From positions 1 to 46,145 of IMG/VR virus record IMGVR_UViG_3300015264_000012: 46,145 bases of DNA; one strand, 5' to 3'. The stretch comes from a virus. The position numbers and the translations under genes were made by a program. Shown here piece by piece: positions 15,001 through 23,037 of the stretch (position 1 is its first letter; each line of letters begins with the position of its first letter). The notes under the pieces are model-generated. The model did no database searches and had not been told where the DNA came from. It worked only from the letters and a program-made list of their open reading frames with translations.

Positions 15001-17142
15001 GGCTATATTCGATACCAAGTCATGCGCCGACATGCCATCACGAAGTCCTAGTTGGTCGTGCTCGGCTTGTATGTGCTCTGGTGCTGACTGCTTCGCCTCC
15101 GCAAAAGAGAACGAACCCGGCTCATTCTTATCAAACTGTTTACCAGTCGTCCAGTCATAGTGAAACTTAACCTCTTGACCCTTTTTAAGAAGCCAACTTT
15201 CAACAGCATTTTTCTGCTCCGTGGTTGGCTCTTGATGCCACGATACCGTCTTAAGCTCGCTATTATACTCCCAACGGTCTTGACCACGGTATCCATAGTC
15301 CTCGTGACTATGACCACGAGAATCAATTTTAGAACCTTGCACATCACCAAGCTGGTTAGCCTTACCGAGAAAGTCTTCAAAGGGAGCCTTTTGTTTCGGC
15401 TCCCTTTTTTGGTCTAACAAGCCGCTTTGCCCCTTTTCTTCTTTTTGGACTTCGCCACTTTTATCACCTCCTTTTAATTGTGTAGCAAACTGCGCCGCCA
15501 TTGTTTTGTTAGCAGTGTCGGATTTAGTTTGCAAAGCATCTCTTTCAAGCACCTCGTCTTGGGTAGGATTAGTAAGCTGTTTAAGCTGTTGTAACCGGGC
15601 TGCTTGACCGGGTTCGTCTTTACTAAACCACTCGTCGTGGTCTAATACTTGTAAACCTCTTTTATTAAGCCAAGAATCTACTGCATGTTTAGATTCATCA
15701 CTTACTTTACTAGTCCAGGTCACCACTTTAGAATCTGTATCATATCTCCACCTATCCCCAGCCGTTAATCCTAAATCACTATGTTCGGCTTCGTGGTTAT
15801 CCCTAGATAATTCAGTGCCATTAACAGCTTCGTTATATACGTTTCCAATATAACGGTCAAATGTTGGTGTGCCTAGTTTCCTCGGCTCGCCCTTCTCAAA
15901 CGGCCCAGTGGCGCTCTGCTCGGACACAGACGGGGTTCTTGTTTCCGGCTGTTTGGACGGAACGCCACTGAGCTTTAAAGGATAGTCTGGTTGTGTTTCG
16001 GGAGTGACCTGTTTACCGGTAGCGGCTTGCCTAGCACTAGGTATGCTGCCTGCTTCTGCCTCGCTACCGAAAGAAACCTTACCACGAGTCTCGTCTATAG
16101 GCGGTTGAACTAAATCAGGATTAGTTAACGGTAAGCGTGGGCCTTGTTGTTCTCCAATCAAGCCGGGTCGTTCAGGCTGACGACTCAGCAATGCTACGCC
16201 TTGTTGCGCTGGCTTGACACGTTGTTCTTCTTCACGGAACGACTCAGCCTGTCGACGAAGGGTAGCAGCTTTATCTAATTGCTGTTGCTTCCATTCCTCG
16301 GTAGCAGTCTTATTCTGTGCTACTCCTTGCTCTATAGTGTCAGCCGCGAAGTGAAGGTTATCGGCTTTTGACACTTCTGCCGTTGAAAAAGGAAGCTCGA
16401 CCCTAGGAGTGGGTGCATCGCTAACTGCTTTCATCCCCACTCCTGTCATACCAAGGTTAATCCCAAGCTGTGCTAACCCTTGAAGCTTTTGTTCTGGTGG
16501 CATGTTGGGGTCGCGGAGCTGTTGTACCGTGTCGAGGACTTGTCCCGGTGCTTGTGCTCCCATTGAGCCAACGAAAGCTTTGCCGAGAAGTGCTTTCTGC
16601 CCCAAAGCTTCTGCACCAGCGAACGGCAGGGTAGCTAGGTTTTGCGGGGTGGTCAAACCGCTAATCGTCTCACCGCCAGCATTCCTCAACGCGGTAAGAA
16701 TATCCACTAACGGGCCTTGCACGGCATTAGGTAGCCCGGTTTGGCCTAGCGACTGAGCGACATCGCTAGTTGTGACTGGCTGAATAGGTAACGCTGGCTG
16801 TTCATACGGACGAAGTGGAACTTGTTGGATACCAGTCGAAGGAATCGAATAAGCTATCTGGTTTTGAATGGTATCGGGTGCACGAAGAAGGGTGTCAACG
16901 GGGTGAGCTAATGGGGTAACAACATAATCTCCTATTGCACCAAGGCCACCCATCAACTTGCCCATAAACGGGCTATTACCAAAACCTGACCTACTGTTAA
17001 CCTGGTCTTGAATCTGCTCCCTCGTTAAATGTGGTCTTTTCGAGGCGGTCTTGTTAGGGCTGCTAATAGCACTAGGCTGGAAATCAATAGGCTTTGCATC
17101 GCTAGGAACAAAGTCTATTGCGGGCTGAAAGTCAATATCCAT
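11866..17142 (-). CDS. Giant polyvalent / ejection-type protein with HEXXH domain, 1758 aa
   Basis: This is the largest gene and the last of the virion arm, the position of T7-gp16-type internal virion proteins. Residues 1-400 are Pro/Gln-rich and flexible. Two related segments at about 445-510 and 600-670 share a D-R-W-x-Y-x-x-x-x-K-x-V-x-W core and A-V-x-S-W-L-x-K-x-G ending, and A-E-H-x-x-L-G-L recurs at the start of a third place (about 690). A metallopeptidase motif H-E-A-T-H is at 781-785, with a downstream G-E-F-M-A-G-I-F glutamate as a possible third ligand. The C-terminal third is helical with a hydrophobic stretch near 1430-1455, like large polyvalent-protein domains. Probably injected with the DNA; no lysozyme domain is evident. 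Confidence 0.7.
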   Translation of the reverse strand: MDIDFQPAIDFVPSDAKPIDFQPSAISSPNKTASKRPHLTREQIQDQVNSRSGFGNSPFMGKLMGGLGAIGDYVVTPLAHPVDTLLRAPDTIQNQIAYSIPSTGIQQVPLRPYEQPALPIQPVTTSDVAQSLGQTGLPNAVQGPLVDILTALRNAGGETISGLTTPQNLATLPFAGAEALGQKALLGKAFVGSMGAQAPGQVLDTVQQLRDPNMPPEQKLQGLAQLGINLGMTGVGMKAVSDAPTPRVELPFSTAEVSKADNLHFAADTIEQGVAQNKTATEEWKQQQLDKAATLRRQAESFREEEQRVKPAQQGVALLSRQPERPGLIGEQQGPRLPLTNPDLVQPPIDETRGKVSFGSEAEAGSIPSARQAATGKQVTPETQPDYPLKLSGVPSKQPETRTPSVSEQSATGPFEKGEPRKLGTPTFDRYIGNVYNEAVNGTELSRDNHEAEHSDLGLTAGDRWRYDTDSKVVTWTSKVSDESKHAVDSWLNKRGLQVLDHDEWFSKDEPGQAARLQQLKQLTNPTQDEVLERDALQTKSDTANKTMAAQFATQLKGGDKSGEVQKEEKGQSGLLDQKREPKQKAPFEDFLGKANQLGDVQGSKIDSRGHSHEDYGYRGQDRWEYNSELKTVSWHQEPTTEQKNAVESWLLKKGQEVKFHYDWTTGKQFDKNEPGSFSFAEAKQSAPEHIQAEHDQLGLRDGMSAHDLVSNIASKPEVFGQDQSALAKFLSDNFEHVLATAKVSPEASEVGRANYEGVAHQINLAADRDTGHSLVQRSLHEATHAATMWQIEYPRTDTQIKASQHIQDLMDFVKSKIPKDMTLDRNEPGDMGEFAYAMQDKGEFMAGIFSNPAIRKVLSELPYEGKSVFTRIVDSIKDLLGIKSGSVVDHVFDSMMEVGTERENIHSNIEDTFNKLRRDEPARRVMDEAVGWREKLSRTVAKWAGESAPRTVAASDEVGNKLIHYASAKIAAPAEARALASDVLGDRRNDPVFRAKLDAVLIEDRLRAIKGATSTVVGMEGSPFKTVKQLSDAKNDPAIRQAIEIHKATVQKQAESQHLGVGGKLAALGRETGAFVNLKAMFGDDEQAARQFAGIGGGRSGLTNPLQRSSAFSKKAKGTAERYQFDYAKTAERMITANYEEYTKQQLYDAYVAKGLAIADRPGIPSPTIGGQKTVKIPIERRRSEAPQNLWVRQDLAGELQAALQTDSQWEKGALGHVADIATDVQVAGPTDVTFHTVNMIASIMGSQGGKSAVGDILRRALGVREIDTIGRVASNLVKVIMDKPETQHVVADLAKIGALRGTAKSSGLITKGLEKLGVEGGTARWFDPNFYSGKMIEFVDKAGRLALNDMYSNLVDRKLVEDSDTGRREFINRMGQYNDRLMTKFQAAARNLGVSPFVVAGRNFNRLAFQRLLVNPGLRAANPQAWAKLRLIEGVGLMTTLFTVPVVANLTLTGKPFGRDSSIPVGAIDLGTDDPNGKHRYFDPLQMILLRRGLRISGVQSAVKGIESGQPWTHAAMNDIFTGVVHPWAGPVISAGKIIGTGRDVSGYLVSRNPENYGDNVIAALKNVNPTVASFFAGKEKGLLQPIGVKTAGSESFYERSNQEAQKQYGLDYEKLTVSQRASVQKQLDKTKPVQDELAKRSAAVKALWRDFEREDELQAALPDDVQKWLADKKLSLAGYESELTQSKEKIPLTQDESKRYQELLATNYEKMIRPLMAQPETSQKKLNLRLDQARLRARAALRRELGNPKEQTNKQ

Positions 17143-17987
17143 TACTGAGTATATCCTTGTTTCAAAGCTTCTTGAAGCTGTTCTTGTGGTATGAATCCGG
17201 GTTTACCAGAAGGGTCTTTCACGGCAACCTTACCAGAAGGAGCACCACCAGTCGGTGTCGACATACCTTGTTTAAGCTTGTTACCGAAGTCAACAATCTG
17301 TTCAACCGATGCATCCGGGTTATTCTTGATAAACGATGCCATTGCTGACGAAGGATTGAAACCACCAGTCCCACGAGGTTGAACTGGGCTAGTCACAGCA
17401 TTCGCTAACGGCGATACTCCGGGTGGCACATAGTCCGTTACTCCCGGTGCTTGGCTAACAATGCCACGATTCATAATATTACCGAGAGCATCCGTTTGGA
17501 TATTGTTAGCAGGGATATTCCTTGGGGTAATAAAGCCTTCCATCCCCGTTGCGGCAGCAGCGTTAGCAGGGTCGACCTTAGCTCCAGGTTGACCTAATCC
17601 CGAAGCACCTGTCGAAACCACCCTTGTTATCAAGGTAGCAAAGTCCTTCATGTCTGAGGGACTAGCATGGGCTAAAAGGTCGCCCATAGCTTTATAGGCA
17701 TTCGTTTTATCGCCGGTGGATAATGACTGAGCGAACGTCGCCGCCGCTTGATTCATCAAGGGTTGGTTGGTGTTCTGCTGGTTAAGCTGCGCGGCTTGGG
17801 CATTATATAACCCGGCGTGTGCTCCAAGCTGCGATATGTTCGCGTTGCTCTCACGCTGGTCTTGCAACATTTGAAGCTGTCGCATCCTCATCAAGGGTTG
17901 TTGCTCCAGTATTCCGGCTACCTGGTTGCCGAATCCGGCACCAAAGTTAGCTGCGTCCGCCCACGGGCTAGTTCCTACGAGTGGCAT
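17142..17987 (-). CDS. Putative internal virion protein, 281 aa
   Basis: Residues 1-110 are helical and Gln/Met/Ala-rich (Q-P-L-M-R-M-R-Q-L-Q-M-L-Q), and the rest is Gly/Pro/Ser-rich, ending G-F-I-P-Q-E-Q-L-Q-E-A-L-K-Q-G-Y-T-Q, which resembles a short C-terminal docking helix. It lies between the gp14-like genes and the giant gene, as ejection proteins do in T7-like phages. It joins the giant gene by a 1-bp TAATG overlap. The role is inferred from position and composition. Confidence 0.6.
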   Translation of the reverse strand: MPLVGTSPWADAANFGAGFGNQVAGILEQQPLMRMRQLQMLQDQRESNANISQLGAHAGLYNAQAAQLNQQNTNQPLMNQAAATFAQSLSTGDKTNAYKAMGDLLAHASPSDMKDFATLITRVVSTGASGLGQPGAKVDPANAAAATGMEGFITPRNIPANNIQTDALGNIMNRGIVSQAPGVTDYVPPGVSPLANAVTSPVQPRGTGGFNPSSAMASFIKNNPDASVEQIVDFGNKLKQGMSTPTGGAPSGKVAVKDPSGKPGFIPQEQLQEALKQGYTQ

Positions 17988-17993
17988 AATAGT

Positions 17994-18620
17994 TTAATGT
18001 GGTGTTGCAAATCCGAATGGGCCGGTCGAGCCGACTCCGTTACCGCTAAACCAAGGACTCCCTTTTCCAAAGAGTCCGCCACCGTTATAAGCTCCATATA
18101 TACCGGCTAGACCACCAGCACTTGATAGCAGCGAGCCTAGCCCAGCAAGACCTTGCTGTGACTGCGCGGCTTGCTGTAACTCTAATGGCAACACCCCGGC
18201 TGATGCTTGAGCGTTACCACTAACGACTCCAAGATTCTGCTGCGCCAAAAGATTTTTGATGGCTTGTTGCATTGAGAAGTTATTATAGCCTTGTAACGGG
18301 GCTGCGGACTGATTAAACAACTGGTTTCGAGTTGTCTGCTCTGCTGTCGTTGGCTGGTTAGTCAGTGGAATAGACTGGATGTTTTGATACTGTTGTAACG
18401 CCTGATTCGTACCTTGTTGTAGCTGTTGCTTCGCTACTTGTGGTGTCGACTGTCCTAATGACTGATTAAAAAGCTGCTTACCCTGTTGCTGAAACTGGGC
18501 TTGTCGCTGTAGCTCGGCGTTCGCAGCACTATTCTCAGCCGCACCGGTGTCCGACGCTGCCTTAGCGGAAGCCGCCGTGCCTGCTAATGTCAAGCCAACT
18601 GCTAAAGCTTCTAGACACAT
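17994..18620 (-). CDS. gp14-like internal virion protein, 208 aa
   Basis: It begins Met-Cys, followed by a hydrophobic Ala/Gly/Thr helix (A-L-A-V-G-L-T-L-A-G-T-A-A-S) and then a long Gln/Asn/Ala-rich helical region, with a Gly-rich hydrophobic tail. This is the profile of T7 gp14 and relatives, ejected proteins that form a channel in the host outer membrane. It is the second of two tandem Gln-rich proteins starting Met-Cys. Confidence 0.6.
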   Translation of the reverse strand: MCLEALAVGLTLAGTAASAKAASDTGAAENSAANAELQRQAQFQQQGKQLFNQSLGQSTPQVAKQQLQQGTNQALQQYQNIQSIPLTNQPTTAEQTTRNQLFNQSAAPLQGYNNFSMQQAIKNLLAQQNLGVVSGNAQASAGVLPLELQQAAQSQQGLAGLGSLLSSAGGLAGIYGAYNGGGLFGKGSPWFSGNGVGSTGPFGFATPH

Positions 18621-18621
18621 A

Positions 18622-19233
18622 TTATTTATTTACTAGGTTAACCGAGTTACCAATACCACTATACCCTTGATATGGGTTAAGATACTGACGAGCAAAGTTG
18701 TTATATTGGTTAGCTTGCTGATTAGCTCCATATATAGAAGCAAAGTTACCAAAGAGGTTACCAATAGCGGGGAAAGCGGAAGGTGCTGCGAACCTTGAAG
18801 CTGCCGCTAAAGCTTGTTGGGTTGTCGCACCCGGGTTAGCTGAGGCTTCAAGCTGACTAATAAGATTCGACTGTTCCTGTCCAACTTGAGACTGAAGGTC
18901 TTGCGCCTGTTGAATGCCGGTGTTCGCTATGTTTTGCTGTTGCTGACCTGTATAAGAGGCTAGTTGTGCTTGTTGGTCTCTCGCCGTCGTTGACTGTGAC
19001 AACCCACGATTCGCCAACCCAAAGGCTTGCTGGTTTTGCTGGTTTTGAGTTTGTTGTTGAAGATATGGCAAAGCATAATTATAATAAGCTTGTGCTCGTT
19101 GTTGATAAAACTGCGGGTCGAATCCACTAAAAACTTGGTTAATCTGGCCAAGACCTTTAGTAATGTCAGCTTGTTGCTGTTGTTGCTGCTGCCGAGCTTG
19201 GTCGCCCGCGTTGCTGCCGCCGCCAAAACACAT
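18622..19233 (-). CDS. Gln-rich internal virion protein, 203 aa
   Basis: It starts M-C-F-G-G-G and soon has a run of seven glutamines (residues 15-21), then several further Gln-rich blocks. The low-complexity DNA is visible as CAA/CAG repeats around 19165-19195. Overall character and position resemble gp14-type ejection proteins, paired with the next gene. The start lies in an A-T-A-A-C-G-A-T-A-T-G context shared with the gene at 20970. Confidence 0.6.
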   Translation of the reverse strand: MCFGGGSNAGDQARQQQQQQQADITKGLGQINQVFSGFDPQFYQQRAQAYYNYALPYLQQQTQNQQNQQAFGLANRGLSQSTTARDQQAQLASYTGQQQQNIANTGIQQAQDLQSQVGQEQSNLISQLEASANPGATTQQALAAASRFAAPSAFPAIGNLFGNFASIYGANQQANQYNNFARQYLNPYQGYSGIGNSVNLVNK

Positions 19234-19237
19234 ATCG

Positions 19238-19609
19238 TTATAGTTTCTTTATGAAGATTGTTGCCTCACCGACCGATTCATACCCCAGCCCCGTCAAGAC
19301 ATCATGGAACGGTGAGTCTTTCTGACACGGGATACAGATTAAGCTACCTTGACCGACCCGTAAGGCTAATTCGTTCTCAGCAAGACTTAGCGTGGTCAAG
19401 CTATCTCGTTGCGTGACTCGGTCTTTATCCATCCATGAAAAGATAGTTGGCACGCAACCAAGACTATAATACCCTACTATCGTCTGGTCTTTCTCCACAA
19501 TATGGGTCGGTGCTATCACACCATGCCCATCCACTTTTGCTGCTGCCTCCAACACCCTAAGGTCATCCTGCTTCGCCAGCCTTACCCATGTTAGTCTCGA
19601 CGAAATCAT
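19238..19609 (-). CDS. GNAT-like acetyltransferase-type protein, 123 aa
   Basis: The order of elements (R-L-A-K-Q-D-D-L near the N-terminus, V-G-Y-Y-S-L-G in the middle, and C-terminal F-H-D-V-L-T-G-L-G-Y-E-S-V-G-E-A) matches the GNAT fold, in which the last helix and strand bind acetyl-CoA. The acetyl-CoA loop itself is not well preserved, so it may be structural. GNAT-like proteins are found next to tail and internal virion genes in T7-like phages. It overlaps the nozzle-type gene by 4 bp. Confidence 0.5.
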   Translation of the reverse strand: MISSRLTWVRLAKQDDLRVLEAAAKVDGHGVIAPTHIVEKDQTIVGYYSLGCVPTIFSWMDKDRVTQRDSLTTLSLAENELALRVGQGSLICIPCQKDSPFHDVLTGLGYESVGEATIFIKKL

Positions 19610-20970
19610 CCTTCTTTTCCTTCCTCGAAGTAGTATATTAAACTTGACAAGGTTGCGGCATTGGTATCAGCCTTACTGGTAGCGCGAATCTTAAAGAAGT
19701 TCCCGTTACCAGTAACCTTTATCGAGCCAAAATCAAAAGAGCTATGAGTCAATGACCCTACCACTTTTGTCAAAGACTCATCCACATAGTCCACGCCGAA
19801 TGCAAAATCCCATGTTCCTGTTAGTGCTACGTCCATTCCACGTGCAACCTTCGCATGTCCCGGCTTTTTACAATCTAGCCACGGAGTCTCGACGATACAC
19901 TGAGTTTTATCAAAGGTGTTGTTATTAGTTCCTCCATACTGTAAAACCACCTCATCTGTATTAGAGGACTTTGCAAGTACATACACCTGTCCCTTAAAAA
20001 TAAGAAACTTTTGAGGCACAAAGGTTAACACGTTACCAAAGCTATCTGTGTAGGTGCAGGTATAAATTGACCACGCGATAATCTTACTTGCTGGGAAGTA
20101 TGATAGCACATATATCTTCCCGTTAAGGTAGCACCAATACCGGTTCGACTGTGGCTCAACCACTGCACAACTCGCAATAGCTAATGAGATAGGCCAGTTT
20201 TGAATACTAAGAGCATTAAGGTCATCCGTTACAAGGCTATCCACCGACGAGCCAACATCGGTTACAACAGCGTTTAAACTACTATCCCGTACTCGTAAGG
20301 AACGAAACCCGGTATCCGATAGATATATAACATCTAATTCTCCAATACCCTGCGCTGATAACGGGGCTATTGTGCCGGTGTTCTCCAAGGTCTGCACCCT
20401 ATTATATTGTGCTGGGTCAGCATTAACCTGCCATATTTGTATCGAGTGCCGCATGAAGACTGCAAGCTGACCTTGATAGATGTTAAGCCCTTGCACTATC
20501 TCTTGAGTGCTTTCTTGATTTTGCACGTTAACCTGCCCCGACCCAGTGTCGGAGCGACTATTCCATAACGTCGGGTCATTAATGGCCGAGAAAGCAAAGC
20601 CGTTACCGTCACCCGTGTAAAGCTTGGTGTTCATCGTTAACAGCGGCATCGCATAAGGAGCGAATGGTACTCCAAACAAAAGGCCAAAGGTGAGAACATA
20701 ACTAGCCTCACCTAAAAATAATGGTGATTGGCCAAACCATTGTCCTTGCCAGATGTTGAAGGTGTTTCCTGAAAGAGAGTTTAAAAACAAGTCACCCGTT
20801 CCTACTGATAATACTTGGCTCACGTTAACAATATCAAACTGGTATGCGTCGGTTAACGAGAACGCATTGTTAAACTTAACTTGATATGTTTGGCCTTGTC
20901 CAGCCACACCCGCTACCCCTCCCGCCATGCTTTTTGAGGTTAAAAGATATGTTACGTTAGTGGTCGGCAT
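19606..20970 (-). CDS. Nozzle/tail-tube-B-like tail protein, 454 aa
   Basis: A beta-rich protein with repeated blade-like segments. Features such as L-A-V-F-M-R-H-S-I-Q-I-W and L-D-V-I-Y-L-S-D-T-G-F-R-S-L are typical of the beta-propeller of podoviral nozzle (T7 gp12) and P22 gp10-like proteins. It has no methionine-rich leader or export signal. It follows the 535-residue protein, whose N-terminus resembles the start of nozzle proteins, so the two may be parts of one ancestral nozzle. Confidence 0.6.
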   Translation of the reverse strand: MPTTNVTYLLTSKSMAGGVAGVAGQGQTYQVKFNNAFSLTDAYQFDIVNVSQVLSVGTGDLFLNSLSGNTFNIWQGQWFGQSPLFLGEASYVLTFGLLFGVPFAPYAMPLLTMNTKLYTGDGNGFAFSAINDPTLWNSRSDTGSGQVNVQNQESTQEIVQGLNIYQGQLAVFMRHSIQIWQVNADPAQYNRVQTLENTGTIAPLSAQGIGELDVIYLSDTGFRSLRVRDSSLNAVVTDVGSSVDSLVTDDLNALSIQNWPISLAIASCAVVEPQSNRYWCYLNGKIYVLSYFPASKIIAWSIYTCTYTDSFGNVLTFVPQKFLIFKGQVYVLAKSSNTDEVVLQYGGTNNNTFDKTQCIVETPWLDCKKPGHAKVARGMDVALTGTWDFAFGVDYVDESLTKVVGSLTHSSFDFGSIKVTGNGNFFKIRATSKADTNAATLSSLIYYFEEGKEG

Positions 20971-20974
20971 ATCG

Positions 20975-22582
20975 TTATGGTGTGATTACAAGGGATACTA
21001 TTTGGGACTTAACACTTACGGCAGCTGTGTCGGTAACGGTTAAATGAGCTGTTCCATTAATAGGTCTTTGCTTAGATGTGTCAATAAAGGCACTAAATGT
21101 TGAGCTTGCTGTAGTGGGTGAGTTCACAGTCCAATTATTTCCGAAAGAATTAACTATCTCCCAAAGATAGGTGTAAGGAGGTTTTCCACCACTTGCTACA
21201 CCCGTTATTGGCCCAACGGTTTTTATGCCTGTGTTTTGGTGCGCTGCAAAGACAACTTGTAATGGCGACACTGATACTGCAAGACCGACGCCGGTGTTTG
21301 TTGAGCCGCTTGTGCCGGGAGCGACAGCAACGGTACCAGCAGTGGTCACCGCAAGATTCGCGGGCACAGCATCGTTACTATTACGAACGAGCTTACTAAC
21401 TCGAACCGTGGTAGTGCCGGAAACCGTTGAAGCTGTATAACCAGATGTGCCATGAAAGGCTACTATGTTAGCGGCGACCGCGGCAGCGAAGGTGATGTCG
21501 GTATCACTAACACCCCTTGTTACTGTGCCGCTCATTATCTGTGTTGCTCCTGCAAGAATCCCGGTGCAGGTGTCGCCGTTAACCGAACCAGTGAATTTAA
21601 ACGAAGCATCATCAACACACATATCGCCAACGGTTGTGACCTGCACCACGTACCCATTATCCGCCACTCCTTGAGAAGCATTATCCGCGATGGTGACCAT
21701 GTTAGCATTTGCGACTGCTGAGTACTGTGGCGTGCTTATCCCAAGATTTATCTTATAAACAAGGTCTGCGGCGGTCTGGTTATTATTAATAGCGTCGAAC
21801 GCCGTCCCCGTTCCAGCAGAGTCATTAAAAGGTAAAGTCGGCACTGACCCTGTCGTGTTATAAATCTCGACTCCGTTAACTTTAACACTCGTTATCCCAC
21901 CACTTAGCGCACTCGACCCGCCAGTTATTTGAAATCCACCCGTGGCTGCCACTGCTGGTATCTGAGGAACAGAAGAATAAAGCTGGGTTGTGGTGACCAG
22001 ACCTGTCGACCCCGAACCCATTACGAGAATAACACTAAAATTAACTCCGGCTTGAGACCAAAATTGAAATGAGGCAAAGCCACCAGCCGTGGTCACCGCT
22101 GAGGTAAAGAATCCCGGCAGAGCCGCTATAAGGTTTGCAAGATTCTGTGCCAGTGTAGTCTGGTTCGTAGTCAACACCTTTCCATTAACGCTCTCTGCCA
22201 CCAGAGTACTATTATAAAACGGCCATGTTAGCGAGCTATCAAAGTTAGCTAGAACGAATGCTAAACCATTAAATTGGGTGGAATTAATATACCCCGTCAT
22301 GTTTCCGCCAGCAGGGTCTATTAGCCTTTGATAAACTATACCCGTCGGCATTGTGGGCGGCGCAATGCTACCAAAAGATACAAGACCAGAAGTCGTGGCT
22401 TCAAGACCATAAACCTGTGAAGGAAGTTTCGCAAATAACGAAAAGGCTTTCCGCTTCTCAATCTCACCGCCTTGGTTGATATGGCCATCCGTTAAAACGG
22501 CTAACGAACCGGGCTGCGAGGTTAACTCGTTTCTCCTAGTATCAAGCCCATATTTAAAGTTACTAATCTGTAAGTAGCTCAT
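20975..22582 (-). CDS. Nozzle-type tail protein N-terminal part with Ig-like repeats, 535 aa
   Basis: The first 55 residues (Y-G-L-D-T-R-R-N-E, then L-A-V-L-T-D-G-H-I-N-Q-G-G-E-I-E-K-R-K-A-F) match the start of podoviral nozzle/tail tubular B proteins. The rest is Thr/Val/Gly-rich beta-sandwich sequence, ending with an Ig/PKD-like domain (P-P-Y-T-Y-L-W-E-I). It is likely exposed on the tail and may bind host surface structures. It overlaps the lipoprotein gene by 4 bp. Confidence 0.6.
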   Translation of the reverse strand: MSYLQISNFKYGLDTRRNELTSQPGSLAVLTDGHINQGGEIEKRKAFSLFAKLPSQVYGLEATTSGLVSFGSIAPPTMPTGIVYQRLIDPAGGNMTGYINSTQFNGLAFVLANFDSSLTWPFYNSTLVAESVNGKVLTTNQTTLAQNLANLIAALPGFFTSAVTTAGGFASFQFWSQAGVNFSVILVMGSGSTGLVTTTQLYSSVPQIPAVAATGGFQITGGSSALSGGITSVKVNGVEIYNTTGSVPTLPFNDSAGTGTAFDAINNNQTAADLVYKINLGISTPQYSAVANANMVTIADNASQGVADNGYVVQVTTVGDMCVDDASFKFTGSVNGDTCTGILAGATQIMSGTVTRGVSDTDITFAAAVAANIVAFHGTSGYTASTVSGTTTVRVSKLVRNSNDAVPANLAVTTAGTVAVAPGTSGSTNTGVGLAVSVSPLQVVFAAHQNTGIKTVGPITGVASGGKPPYTYLWEIVNSFGNNWTVNSPTTASSTFSAFIDTSKQRPINGTAHLTVTDTAAVSVKSQIVSLVITP

Positions 22583-23025
22583 AGACTAAACTCGTGAGTA
22601 AGCCGGTTATAAGTCTTGACACGGTAAAAATCCATCCGATTTGTCGTAGTGATTTGAAACACCGTATCGGTTGTTCCACCAAGACTTTGCCAGCTTGGAC
22701 TATCAAGACTTGTCGAGTGCATCACTATAAACATCACATTGCTTAAAGAGTTCACTAAGTTAGTATCATAGTATTGCCATGATAGAGTAAATGTCCTTGG
22801 AACAGGGCTAAAAGCAGAGGCGACTTGAACAAATCTTGAAGGCACGGCGACCACTCTTGTCGGGTTTATATCCGGCTGCCATGAGTTGCTAATAACATGA
22901 GGGGAGTTATTCTTGTTTACCAAGGCTTTATCCATTACGCATGACGGCATCACCAGTATGAAAAGCCAAAGAACACCACAAGCTAGCGTGGTTAACAACC
23001 AGCTTGGGATGTCGCTCCTTTTCAT
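22579..23025 (-). CDS. Putative lipoprotein with FN3-like C-terminus, 148 aa
   Basis: A signal sequence (W-L-L-T-T-L-A-C-G-V-L-W-L-F-I-L-V) is followed by M-P-S-C (Cys29), a plausible lipobox. The C-terminal half contains V-M-H-S-T-S-L-D-S-P-S-W and M-D-F-Y-R-V, a beta-sandwich pattern I associate with exported proteins of Verrucomicrobiota. It is a candidate for the outer-membrane spanin role or for surface alteration, but neither is shown. It lies between the barrel-like protein and the nozzle gene. Confidence 0.55.
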   Translation of the reverse strand: MKRSDIPSWLLTTLACGVLWLFILVMPSCVMDKALVNKNNSPHVISNSWQPDINPTRVVAVPSRFVQVASAFSPVPRTFTLSWQYYDTNLVNSLSNVMFIVMHSTSLDSPSWQSLGGTTDTVFQITTTNRMDFYRVKTYNRLTHEFSL

Positions 23026-23037
23026 GAGTGTTGAAGG

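Noticed and set aside
12588-16756. Plus-strand frames opposite the giant gene
   Set aside because: Short, without start signals, and consistent with being mirror images of its codon usage.
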